From NCBI RefSeq assembly GCF_030433715.1, contig NZ_JAROCC010000002.1, positions 1 through 64,000 of the forward strand: a stretch of 64,000 nt of DNA. The letters run 5' to 3'. This document shows, piece by piece, positions 45,334-52,775 of the stretch. The first letter of the stretch is position 1. Each line of letters opens with the position of its first letter. The stretch is from Sporosarcina highlanderae (lineage in GTDB: Bacteria > Bacillota > Bacilli > Bacillales_A > Planococcaceae). Below the pieces are notes generated by a model, which was given only the letters and a program-made list of their open reading frames with translations, was not told where the DNA came from and ran no database searches. The position numbers and the translations under genes are program-made.

Positions 45334-46191
45334 TTATTTCACAGATGTCCAGCCGTCACTTTGTGTAACTTTGCCCTCTTTCATCAACTTTCCAAGGGCA
45401 CGCTTGAATGCCGCCTTACTCAGACCGAACATTTCACTGATTTCCTCAGGAGTGGATTTATCCGAGAAAGGCATTCTCCCTCCCACGTCTGTAAGATACT
45501 GATACACCGTCTCTGCATCATCGCCGAGACGCTCTTCTTTTCGTGGAAGCAATGAACCATTCAACGTACCATCTTCTCGCACGTCAATTATCCGGATTTC
45601 AACTTCTTCACCGAGGCGGGGTTCCTGCTCCCGTTCTGTATGATGGACGAAAATCCTGTAGTTTTCCGGAATGCTTAAAAAGAATGAACCTACCGGCAAT
45701 AACCGATATGCCCTTGCTTTCAAATTTTTGTTGAATAAATCCTTCGGTGCAACATCTATCAACTCGAGCACCCTTTCCTCCGTAGCAAGGCGAGCAAAGA
45801 TATTGCCACCCAAGTCTGTTCGCAATGTCATGAACAGTTCATCATCCGTTTGAGGCCACAGCGCTTTCACCCTTGGCAAATCCGCTTTATTCACAAGCAC
45901 TTCGAATGACGAGCCGATGTCTACGTAAGCACCTTCTTTTTCATCAATCCGAATGACACGACCCCAGCCAAATGTACCAATCGTCATATTTGGAATATGC
46001 ACTGTAGCCGCTAATTCACCGCGTCTATTCATATAAAGGAAAACTTCTATCGCCTCTCCGATTTCAGGCGTTACTTCGAATTCGGATGCATTGACTAAAA
46101 TGTCCTGCTCCCCGCCATCCAATACCCATCTGGATCCTTCCTGTCCTCTTACAGTCAACTGAGCAAGATAGCCCGGTTTTAGTTCTGTCAT
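45334..46191 (-). CDS. cvfB: CvfB-like S1 RNA-binding protein (YitL)
   Basis: This 285-aa protein has repeated S1-type OB folds (LVLDGGEQDILVNASEFEV region, then VIRIDEKEGAYVDIGSSFEVLVNKADLP) and a C-terminal winged-helix domain (MFGLSKAAFKRALGKLMKEGKV). In Staphylococcus aureus CvfB influences virulence gene expression; the YitL role in Bacillus is less clear. I prefer the ATG at 46191, about 10 nt after GAGGT; a TTG at 46215 overlaps the mntR stop and has no site. Confidence 0.85.
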   Translation of the reverse strand: MTELKPGYLAQLTVRGQEGSRWVLDGGEQDILVNASEFEVTPEIGEAIEVFLYMNRRGELAATVHIPNMTIGTFGWGRVIRIDEKEGAYVDIGSSFEVLVNKADLPRVKALWPQTDDELFMTLRTDLGGNIFARLATEERVLELIDVAPKDLFNKNLKARAYRLLPVGSFFLSIPENYRIFVHHTEREQEPRLGEEVEIRIIDVREDGTLNGSLLPRKEERLGDDAETVYQYLTDVGGRMPFSDKSTPEEISEMFGLSKAAFKRALGKLMKEGKVTQSDGWTSVK

Positions 46192-46211
46192 GTGTACATC
46201 TACCTCTTCCG

Positions 46212-46622
46212 TCAAAATTCTTGTCTCTCTTTTAGTTTTCGTACAAATTCTTTATCGTCTTCCATCGCTTCAACAAGATCCGTTATACGATCCATCGCAT
46301 TCCAACTCAAATGATGCTCGATACCTTCCACATCACCGTAAATATTATGCTCTTCAACGCCGATTATTCTAAGAAATTGTTCAAGGAGGTCGTGCCTTCG
46401 TACAAGCTTCTTCCCGAACGCAAGCCCTTTTTCTGTCAGTTCAAGGCCTCTGTAACGTTCATAGATAACGTATCCTTCGCGATCGAGCCGCTGGGCCATT
46501 TTAGTTACGGATGAAGGCAGTACCGCTAAGGCTTCCGCAATGTCAGTTACACGCGCTTCCCCCTTGGCTTCAATCTGCAAATAGATCTGTTCAATATAAT
46601 CCTCCATACTTGGTGTTGCCAA
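46212..46622 (-). CDS. mntR: Manganese transport regulator MntR
   Basis: This 136-aa DtxR-family repressor has an N-terminal winged helix ([34 protein letters not shown]) and a dimerisation/metal domain with the [29 protein letters not shown] ligand cluster, nearly identical to B. subtilis MntR. With Mn2+ bound it represses Mn uptake genes and activates efflux genes. TTG at 46622 follows GGAGGTG by 5 nt; the frame to 46646 begins upstream of that site. No mnt transporter is adjacent. Confidence 0.95.
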   Translation of the reverse strand: MATPSMEDYIEQIYLQIEAKGEARVTDIAEALAVLPSSVTKMAQRLDREGYVIYERYRGLELTEKGLAFGKKLVRRHDLLEQFLRIIGVEEHNIYGDVEGIEHHLSWNAMDRITDLVEAMEDDKEFVRKLKERQEF

Positions 46623-46756
46623 ACGTTCCACCTCCAGTATGTACATTCCCCTTTCTCAGGGCACTGAACCGTCATAGTCCCCAAATATACGACAGACGGT
46701 TTACATTTTCCATTCAATGGGTAAATTCACTATACCACTTCAAAGGAGTGAATTAT

Positions 46757-46912
46757 ATGGGTAAAATACTTTGGTTTGTTATAGTTGCTTTAGTTGCTTT
46801 CTGGCTACTTGGGTTCGTGATGAAAATTGGCGGCGGACTTATCCACCTCCTATTAGTCATTGCAGGTATCATCTTTGTTGTCCAATTGTTGACCGGGCGA
46901 CGATCGGTTTAA
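46757..46912 (+). CDS. lmo0937 family small membrane protein, 51 aa
   Basis: The protein is MGKILWFVIVALVAFWLLGF followed by a second helix (GLIHLLLVIAGIIFVVQLL) and TGRRSV, the pattern of the lmo0937-type two-helix membrane proteins of Firmicutes. ATG at 46757 follows AAAGGAGTG. The frame opens much earlier (46511), but that part is antisense to mntR. Members are often induced by stress; here I see only hairpins downstream. Confidence 0.82.
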   Translation: MGKILWFVIVALVAFWLLGFVMKIGGGLIHLLLVIAGIIFVVQLLTGRRSV

Positions 46913-46928
46913 ATAAGGTGAAACTTCA

Positions 46929-47015
46929 ATCAGTGGGCGAACTTCCCACTGATTGTTAGTTGAACCGATCGGGCATTTACTGGCTGTTGATTCCCAAGGG
47001 GATCTTACAGCCAGT
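46929..47015 (+). other. Two successive hairpins downstream of the lmo0937-like gene
   Basis: The first is a 9-bp ATCAGTGGG/CCCACTGAT stem (46929-46953). The second has outer arms ACTGGCTGT/ACAGCCAGT (46979-47015) and an inner GATTCCC/GGGGATC pair. Neither has a strong U-tract. A real terminator follows at 47026. Confidence 0.6.
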
Positions 47016-47025
47016 CAATGCGGGA

Positions 47026-47053
47026 GAAAGGGTGCCGTTCTCGGCACCCTTTC
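47026..47053. terminator. Bidirectional terminator, lmo0937-like / double GNAT
   Basis: GAAAGGGTGCCG pairs perfectly with CGGCACCCTTTC around TTCT, followed by TTATTTG. Confidence 0.92.
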
Positions 47054-47075
47054 TTATTTGTAATAGAATCCCTAT

Positions 47076-48179
47076 TTATTGTACCTTTGCGTAGATGCAT
47101 GTATTCCGTAATTGCTCACCGTTGGCGGATAAAGAATCGGACTTCAATATCCCTTCCAGTTCATATCCAGTTCGGACTGCGACTGACCGACTTTTAACAT
47201 TCTCTTCATCGCACCGGATTTCAACACGGCGGGCACCCAACTCTTCAAATGCAAAACGAGTTAAGCGTTCGACTGCTTCAGTCATAAGCCCACGTCCTTC
47301 GAATTTCGAATCGAGCCAGTAACCGATTTCGAATTTCGGAATGGACCAATTGATCCGATGAAGACCAGTCGATCCGATGAATTCTCCAGTCTCTTTTAAA
47401 AAGATATGCAGACGCAAATCCTTTCTTGTTATGAAATCGGCAATTGCCTGGCGAAGATTTTCTTCTGTCGAATGAAGTTCCGCTTCCTCTTGCGCCCATG
47501 GCATCCATTCTTTTAAGGATGCGCGCGAATTGCGTTTTGCATTCCACAAATCCAGCGCATCCTCAACTTCAGGCATGCGGATCAGAAGGCGTTCTGATTC
47601 AATTTCACTCGGTAAGTTCGGAATGCGTTTTGTCTTTTTCGGTTGCTTTTCATCTTCCCACATGACCGGTGTTGTTGTTCCTGCTATGAAATCCTCACGC
47701 GTCATTCCGTATGTTACAGCATCATAATACGATTTTTCTTTTGGCGAGAACCAAGCATTACGCAGATGAGCCTCTTTTACGAAGCCAGCTCGTTCAAATG
47801 TTTTCCGCATCGCCAAATTGTCCTGCCTTGTATGACCTTCCAACCTGATTTTTTCCTCAGGTAAGCCGAATACGAATTCCGTAATGAGCCGAAGTGCTTT
47901 CGGCCCGTAGCCGAATCCTCTATATCGGTCCGCAATTCGCAAATCGAAAAGCGGAATCTCATCCTGCAAATCGTAGATCTTGACGATTCCGACGATGTCT
48001 TCTTCTTCGTTTTGCACCCAGAACGTTTTCACTTCATCCGATTCATAACCGCCCTCTTCAATCGTCTTCTCAATTAGTTCGCGTTCAGGATGTGCATTCC
48101 CATGAAAAGGCCATGTGTTCGTCGTTAAAAAATGGATAAGCTGTTCCTGTTCTTCCATTGTCCACTCACGTAATTTCAT
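47076..48179 (-). CDS. Tandem-fused GNAT acetyltransferase (two domains)
   Basis: This 367-aa protein holds two complete GNAT domains. The first (about 1-165) has ADRYRGFGYGPKALRL and HTRQDNLAMRKTFERAGF. The second (about 190-367), RimJ/RimL-like, has RLLIRMPEVEDALDLWNA, YWLDSKFEGRGLMTEAV and CDEENVKSRSVAVRTGYELEG. Both acetyl-CoA loops look intact. GGGGGA precedes the ATG. A fusion of this kind can serve one dimeric active unit or two substrates; neither is known. Confidence 0.83.
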   Translation of the reverse strand: MKLREWTMEEQEQLIHFLTTNTWPFHGNAHPERELIEKTIEEGGYESDEVKTFWVQNEEEDIVGIVKIYDLQDEIPLFDLRIADRYRGFGYGPKALRLITEFVFGLPEEKIRLEGHTRQDNLAMRKTFERAGFVKEAHLRNAWFSPKEKSYYDAVTYGMTREDFIAGTTTPVMWEDEKQPKKTKRIPNLPSEIESERLLIRMPEVEDALDLWNAKRNSRASLKEWMPWAQEEAELHSTEENLRQAIADFITRKDLRLHIFLKETGEFIGSTGLHRINWSIPKFEIGYWLDSKFEGRGLMTEAVERLTRFAFEELGARRVEIRCDEENVKSRSVAVRTGYELEGILKSDSLSANGEQLRNTCIYAKVQ

Positions 48180-48205
48180 TTAAATCCCCCGTTCGGGCTG
48201 CGTTA

Positions 48206-50305
48206 TCATCTATGAATCCGCATTAATCGCAAGGAATTCAATACGACTAATAGTGTCGCACCCATATCCGCGAAGATCGCAATCCATAGTGTCAACCATC
48301 CTGGAATGATCAAAAGCAGCGCTACAATTTTCAACCCTAATGCAAACATAATATTTTCTTTAATAATCTGCAACGTTTTTCGGCTTAATTTCATTGTATA
48401 TGGCAATTGTCTTAGGTCATCTGCCATTAATGCGATATCTGCGGTTTCAAGCGCAGCATCCGTCCCGGCTCCCCCCATCGCAATTCCGATTGATGAAGCT
48501 GCGAGCGCCGGTGCATCATTTATCCCATCCCCGACCATTGCAACCCGACCATATTCGCCAGTCAATTCATTTATGGCTGTCAATTTGTCTTCAGGCATCA
48601 GGTTAGCACGCACATCTGTCACTCCCGCAGTGGATGCAATTGCCTCAGCCGTATGTCGGTCGTCTCCAGTCAGCATTACTGTGTGACGGATACCGATGTC
48701 GTGCAATTGGGCAAGAACATCTTTACTTTCTTCCCTAAGTGGATCGGTGACCGCCACAAGTGCCTGAAAAGTCTTATCCATAAGTACCGCCATTACAGAC
48801 TTTCCCTCTTTTTGCAACGTTTCCGCGCGTTGCTTCATTTCTAATGGAATTTCAGCCAGTTCCAACGCCCAATGCAGGCTTCCGACATGTACAAGGGACC
48901 CACCTACTTCTCCGTATGCCCCTTTACCAGTGACCGATTGGAAGTTTGCCATTTCAGCTTTTTGAACACCTTTACTTGCGGAGTAAGTAACAATTGCTCT
49001 TGCCAACGGGTGCTGAGACATCGATTCGACTGCTGCCACCGCTTCAAGAATATTTTCACGGGCCGCTTTATCCGTAATAAAATCCGTCACTTCTGGATAT
49101 CCTTTCGTCAACGTTCCCGTCTTATCGAAGGCAACGGCGTTGATGCGACCCATTTCTTCAAGATGAACACCGCCTTTTATCAATACACCTTGACGGGCGG
49201 CGTTACCGATTGCCGTTACAATCGCTACCGGGGTTGATACAACGAGCGCACATGGACATCCGACTACAAGGACCGCAAGCCCTTGATAAATCCACGTGTG
49301 CCATTCCCCTCCGAAAAGGGGGGGAACGATGGCGACCAAAATCGCAATTATGATTATGATCGGCGTATAATACTTTGCAAATTTATCAACGAATTTCTGG
49401 GAAGGGGCTTTTTCAGCTTGGGCTTCTTCGACGAGATGAATGATTTTAGCAATTGTCGTATCTCCGACAAGCTTCGTCACCGTCACCTCAAGTGCCCCTT
49501 CTTCATTCAATGTCCCTGCAAAAACTTCATCGTCCTTTTTCTTCAAGACCGGAACCGATTCACCGGTGATTGGTGCTTGATTGACAGTCGATTGCCCACT
49601 CAAAACAATACCGTCCATTGCAATCTTTTGCCCGGGCTTCACAAGGAGGATGTCTCCGATTTGGATATCTTCGGTCGCTAATTCCTGAACAATTCCATTT
49701 CGACTTACAGCGGCGGACGGTGGTGCGATGTCCATCAGCTGACGAATTGATTGTCGTGCCTTATTCATGGAGTATGCTTCAAGCGCCTCACTAACTGCGA
49801 ATAAAAAGACGACAACCGCCGCTTCCTGCCACTCTCCGATGATGGCTGCACCAATTATCGCGATGGTCATTAACGTTTTCATGTCAAAGTCAAATCTCAC
49901 AAGGTTTTTTATTCCCGTTATAAACATGCCGAGACCACCGACTAAAATGGCTGCAGCGAATAGACCAGTGGCAACAGTTAAATTCGGTATACTGCGGTGA
50001 GTGAAGTAAAGACCCGCTATGACAAATATGAAGGCAAGAAGAGTGACGATATTCTCTTTTCTTTTGAAAAACGGGATCTTTGGATCCGGATTCCTTTTCT
50101 CCACCGGTACTACTTTAATGCCGTCGAATGCTCCCGCGGCTTGAAGCTCTTCCACTGTCGCGGCCCCCGTAAAAGATAGTTTTGACGCTCCGAAGTTAAC
50201 GGTCGCTTCCGATACGGACGGGATGTTTTTTACATTATTTTCAAACTTCATCGCGCAGTTTGCGCATGTAAGATTCTCGAGTCTATACTCTGTCTTTTCA
50301 GCCAT
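48206..50305 (-). CDS. cadA: P-type Zn/Cd/Pb-translocating ATPase CadA
   Basis: This 699-aa P1B-2 ATPase has one N-terminal heavy-metal domain (LTCANC, C14 and C17), the ion-site CPC motif in VVGCPCALVVSTP, DKTGT and [11 protein letters not shown]. The LVVSTP after CPC separates Zn/Cd pumps from copper CopA (LGLATP). It exports divalent soft metals. ATG at 50305 overlaps the cadC stop by 8 nt (ATGGCTGA), so it is coupled to its regulator. Confidence 0.95.
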   Translation of the reverse strand: MAEKTEYRLENLTCANCAMKFENNVKNIPSVSEATVNFGASKLSFTGAATVEELQAAGAFDGIKVVPVEKRNPDPKIPFFKRKENIVTLLAFIFVIAGLYFTHRSIPNLTVATGLFAAAILVGGLGMFITGIKNLVRFDFDMKTLMTIAIIGAAIIGEWQEAAVVVFLFAVSEALEAYSMNKARQSIRQLMDIAPPSAAVSRNGIVQELATEDIQIGDILLVKPGQKIAMDGIVLSGQSTVNQAPITGESVPVLKKKDDEVFAGTLNEEGALEVTVTKLVGDTTIAKIIHLVEEAQAEKAPSQKFVDKFAKYYTPIIIIIAILVAIVPPLFGGEWHTWIYQGLAVLVVGCPCALVVSTPVAIVTAIGNAARQGVLIKGGVHLEEMGRINAVAFDKTGTLTKGYPEVTDFITDKAARENILEAVAAVESMSQHPLARAIVTYSASKGVQKAEMANFQSVTGKGAYGEVGGSLVHVGSLHWALELAEIPLEMKQRAETLQKEGKSVMAVLMDKTFQALVAVTDPLREESKDVLAQLHDIGIRHTVMLTGDDRHTAEAIASTAGVTDVRANLMPEDKLTAINELTGEYGRVAMVGDGINDAPALAASSIGIAMGGAGTDAALETADIALMADDLRQLPYTMKLSRKTLQIIKENIMFALGLKIVALLLIIPGWLTLWIAIFADMGATLLVVLNSLRLMRIHR

Positions 50306-50666
50306 GTTCAGTTCCCTTCCCTTCATTAGCGTGCTCATGGGTGATTCTCACAAGATCGAACACATGGGAATCCGATAGTGAGTAATAGACCATTTTCCCT
50401 TTTCGCTCTGATTTCGCAAGGGCTTGTTCTCGTAAGTAGCGAAGGTGATGTGAGGCAGTGGCGTTGGAAGCGCCAATGACAGCCGCCACGTCACAAACGC
50501 ACATTGCTTCTTCCAATGTTAATGCATAAGCGATTTTCAACCTTGTTTCATCAGCAAGCGCCTTGAATATTTGGACCATTCCACTGACATCCGGCAAGTT
50601 TTTTTGCACTTGTTCTACGATATCTTCATGGACAACTGTTATTTCGCATGTATCCTTCAACTTCAC
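50298..50666 (-). CDS. cadC: ArsR/SmtB repressor CadC
   Basis: This 122-aa winged-helix repressor is the same length as CadC of plasmid pI258. Metal-sensing ligands C7 (DTCEIT), C56 and C58 (CVCD) are present, as is the alpha-5 zinc pattern (D-x-H ... H-x2-E in SDSHVFDLVRITHEHANE). Cd, Pb or Zn binding releases it from cad operators. GTG at 50666 follows GAGGTG by 6 nt; the frame to 50735 lacks a site. Two operator-like palindromes flank its promoter. Confidence 0.94.
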   Translation of the reverse strand: MKLKDTCEITVVHEDIVEQVQKNLPDVSGMVQIFKALADETRLKIAYALTLEEAMCVCDVAAVIGASNATASHHLRYLREQALAKSERKGKMVYYSLSDSHVFDLVRITHEHANEGKGTEHG

Positions 50667-50678
50667 CGTATTCACCTC

Positions 50679-50698
50679 ATTCAAATAGTCGTTTGATT
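50679..50698. promoter_or_regulatory. CadC-type operator B (in the cadC 5' region)
   Basis: ATTCAAATAGTCGTTTGATT is an inverted repeat with one mismatch (ATTCAAA, 6-nt centre, TTTGATT), downstream of the -10. Confidence 0.7.
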
Positions 50699-50706
50699 GT
50701 AAGTTC

Positions 50707-50735
50707 AGTATATGCAACTCATTTCCCGAAAGCAA
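50707..50735 (-). promoter_or_regulatory. Sigma-A promoter of cadC-cadA
   Basis: Minus strand TTGCTT (50730-50735), 17 nt, TATACT (50707-50712). It lies between operators A and B. Confidence 0.8.
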
Positions 50736-50739
50736 GGAT

Positions 50740-50759
50740 ATTCAAACAGGTATTTGAAT
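50740..50759. promoter_or_regulatory. CadC-type operator A (upstream of the -35)
   Basis: ATTCAAACAGGTATTTGAAT is a perfect 7+6+7 inverted repeat of the ArsR/CadC type, centred about 61 bp from operator B. Confidence 0.8.
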
Positions 50760-50837
50760 GAATTTTTCATGTTGAAAATAAAGGATTATCGGATTTTTTA
50801 TTGAAGTTATAGGTCGTAAGGAAAGGAGTAGATTGAA

Positions 50838-51902
50838 TTGCAACGTGGAAAATGGAATGCCATAACAGATGTACCCGGGGTGAAAGTCGGCCATGTAACC
50901 TTATATGATGAAAGCGGTATGGGAAGTGCTTGTACAGGCGTAACCGCCCTATTACCGCATGATAGGAATTTATTCGAAGAAAAGGTTCCGGCTGCAAGTT
51001 TTGTCTTGAACGGGTTCGGAAAATCAGTAGGACTTATCCAAGTAGAGGAATTAGGTGTTATTGAATCCCCTATTATGCTATCAAATACATTTAGCGTAGG
51101 GGCTGTGCTTGAGGGGACTTTGCAACATATGCTTGCAGAAAACCCTGCAATCGGCGACTCCACGAGTTCCTTGAACATCGTTGTAGGTGAATGCAATGAC
51201 AGCTATTTGAATTCCATGCGAGAGTTGAAGGTTCGAGCAAACCATGCCATTGAAGCCATCCGTAACGCAGAGGAAGGCCCTTTTGAACAAGGGGCTGTAG
51301 GTGCAGGGAAAGGAATGGTCTGTTTTGGCAGGAAAGGTGGAATCGGTTCCTCTTCACGGACCGTTCCCAACGAAGGTGAAGAAGTACTCACGGTCGGTGT
51401 GCTGACTTTGACCAACTTCGGAAGGGCTGATGAGTGCAGGATTGATGAATGGCTTGCAAGAAATTCAACGGAAATTAAATCAGCTTCAAGGCCGTTGAAG
51501 ATATCGGAAGAAATGGAGCATGAAAAACCAGATGGCTCCATCATGATAATTGTTGCGACGGATGCTCCCCTGAATGACAGGCAATTGAAGAGACTCGCGA
51601 AACGTGCTTCTATCGGCCTTGGCAGAACCGGCTCTACTGTACATAACGGAAGCGGTGACATTATAATTGCTTTTTCCAACGCCTACACAATTCCGCATAA
51701 AAGTGAAGACGTTACGAATAACTATACTGTTTTGCGCGATGACGCTCCAATCATGAACAAACTTTTCAAAGCAGCCATCGAGGCAACGGAAGAAGCGGTT
51801 TATCAATCAATGATCCATGCACAAACGACAGTTGGCAGAAAGGGCCGTGTTGTTGAGCGCTGGCTATTTGATGTGGAATCAGGTGCAATACAAAATAAAT
51901 AA
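50838..51902 (+). CDS. P1/S58 family peptidase (DmpA-like)
   Basis: This 354-aa member of the DmpA/S58 N-terminal-nucleophile family starts GKWNAITDVPGVKVGHVTL and has GAVGAGKGM and GGIGSSSRTV; the Ser of the latter block would be freed by self-cleavage and act as nucleophile. Family members are beta-alanyl or D-aminopeptidases. The TTG at 50838 follows AAAGGAG. It is divergent from cadC with no obvious functional link. Confidence 0.88.
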   Translation: MQRGKWNAITDVPGVKVGHVTLYDESGMGSACTGVTALLPHDRNLFEEKVPAASFVLNGFGKSVGLIQVEELGVIESPIMLSNTFSVGAVLEGTLQHMLAENPAIGDSTSSLNIVVGECNDSYLNSMRELKVRANHAIEAIRNAEEGPFEQGAVGAGKGMVCFGRKGGIGSSSRTVPNEGEEVLTVGVLTLTNFGRADECRIDEWLARNSTEIKSASRPLKISEEMEHEKPDGSIMIIVATDAPLNDRQLKRLAKRASIGLGRTGSTVHNGSGDIIIAFSNAYTIPHKSEDVTNNYTVLRDDAPIMNKLFKAAIEATEEAVYQSMIHAQTTVGRKGRVVERWLFDVESGAIQNK

Positions 51903-51978
51903 ATTGCGTTGTGTTTAAAAAGTTATAGTCAAGCCATATTAATAAGCGATGAGCTATTTTGGAATTCCCCCCCAAAAA

Positions 51979-52022
51979 GCAAAACGCCACGCTTGAATTT
52001 TCATTCATGCATGGCGTTTTTT
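51979..52022. terminator. Bidirectional terminator, P1 peptidase / yceI
   Basis: AAAACGCCA (51981-51989) pairs with TGGCGTTTT (52012-52020), with further pairing inside; T-run after the plus-strand arm. Confidence 0.85.
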
Positions 52023-52024
52023 AT

Positions 52025-52552
52025 TTATTGTGCTGGATTTGCTTGAAGATCAATTGAAATTTTGATGTCGTCGCCGACAAGAACTCCGCCTGCTTCAAGT
52101 GCTTGGTTCCAAGTTAGTTCGAATTCTTTACGTGAAACTTTACCTTCCACTTCAAAGGCTGCTACCTGTACACCCCAAGGATTTACCCCAGTTCCTTCGT
52201 ACTCTGCCTCCAACGTAACTTTCTTAGATACGCCTCTCATCGTCAAATCACCAGTGATATCGTATTCGCCTTCACCTTTTTTCACGATGTCTGTAGAAAC
52301 AAAAGTGATAGAAGGGAAGTTTTCTACGTCAAAAAAGTCAGCTGAACGTAAGTGATTGTCACGATCAACGCTATTTGTATTAATAGTTGAAGCATCGATT
52401 GTGAAACTAATTGAAGCTCCAGTCAAGTCTTCTATGTCCCCTTCAATTGTACCCTCTACTCCCGAAAAGCTGCCTTTTACTTTTGAAACCATCATATGTT
52501 TTACCGAAAAACCTACACTCGTATGTGATGCGTCTACTTTCCATGTTGCCAT
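52025..52552 (-). CDS. yceI: YceI family lipid-binding-like protein
   Basis: This 175-aa single YceI domain (TTI-type lipocalin-like beta-barrel) starts MATWKVDASHTSVGFSVKHMMVSKVKG, and has DRDNHLRSADFFDVENFPSI and LTMRGVSKKVTL. There is no signal peptide, so it is cytoplasmic here, unlike the periplasmic E. coli homologue. YceI proteins bind polyprenyl or similar lipids. I use ATG at 52552. Its promoter carries two palindromes. Confidence 0.9.
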   Translation of the reverse strand: MATWKVDASHTSVGFSVKHMMVSKVKGSFSGVEGTIEGDIEDLTGASISFTIDASTINTNSVDRDNHLRSADFFDVENFPSITFVSTDIVKKGEGEYDITGDLTMRGVSKKVTLEAEYEGTGVNPWGVQVAAFEVEGKVSRKEFELTWNQALEAGGVLVGDDIKISIDLQANPAQ

Positions 52553-52634
52553 TGTCAAATCCAACCTTTCTATTTTTAGATTATATATACTAAATTTCCT
52601 TATTCCCTACTCCAACCAAGATCGTCATACTAAT

Positions 52635-52650
52635 ACCTCGAATTCAAGGT
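52635..52650. promoter_or_regulatory. Operator-like palindrome 1 of yceI
   Basis: ACCTCGAATTCAAGGT lies just downstream of the -10 on the yceI strand; arms ACCT/AGGT and GAA/TTC. Confidence 0.7.
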
Positions 52651-52658
52651 GTATATTC

Positions 52659-52687
52659 ATAGTAACGCTAAATTATCTCGAAGTCAA
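52659..52687 (-). promoter_or_regulatory. Sigma-A promoter of yceI
   Basis: Minus strand TTGACT (52682-52687), 17 nt, TACTAT (52659-52664). The -35 lies within palindrome 2. Confidence 0.82.
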
Positions 52688-52690
52688 GAT
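52675..52690. promoter_or_regulatory. Operator-like palindrome 2 of yceI
   Basis: ATCTCGAAGTCAAGAT overlaps the -35 and resembles the MhqR/MarR-type consensus ATCTCGAATTCGAGAT. It is 40 bp from palindrome 1. Confidence 0.7.
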
Positions 52691-52740
52691 AGTTTGGTTG
52701 AATAGTTAGTAGCATTTTTAATCGTAGCTGATAAAACCTA

Positions 52741-52773
52741 AATGAGACGCCCTTTTTACAAGAGCGTCTCATT
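52741..52773. terminator. Stem-loop after the penicillin acylase gene
   Basis: AATGAGACGC (52741-52750) pairs perfectly with 52764-52773. The U-tract is modest, so strength is uncertain. Confidence 0.7.
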
Positions 52774-52775
52774 TA

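Noticed and set aside
46511..46756. N-terminal extension of the lmo0937-like protein
   Set aside because: The added part is antisense to mntR, and AAAGGAGTG sits directly before the ATG at 46757.
24177..50305. copA and cadA as duplicates of one gene
   Set aside because: The membrane-site context differs (ALGLATP versus ALVVSTP), the number of metal domains differs, and each has its own type of repressor.
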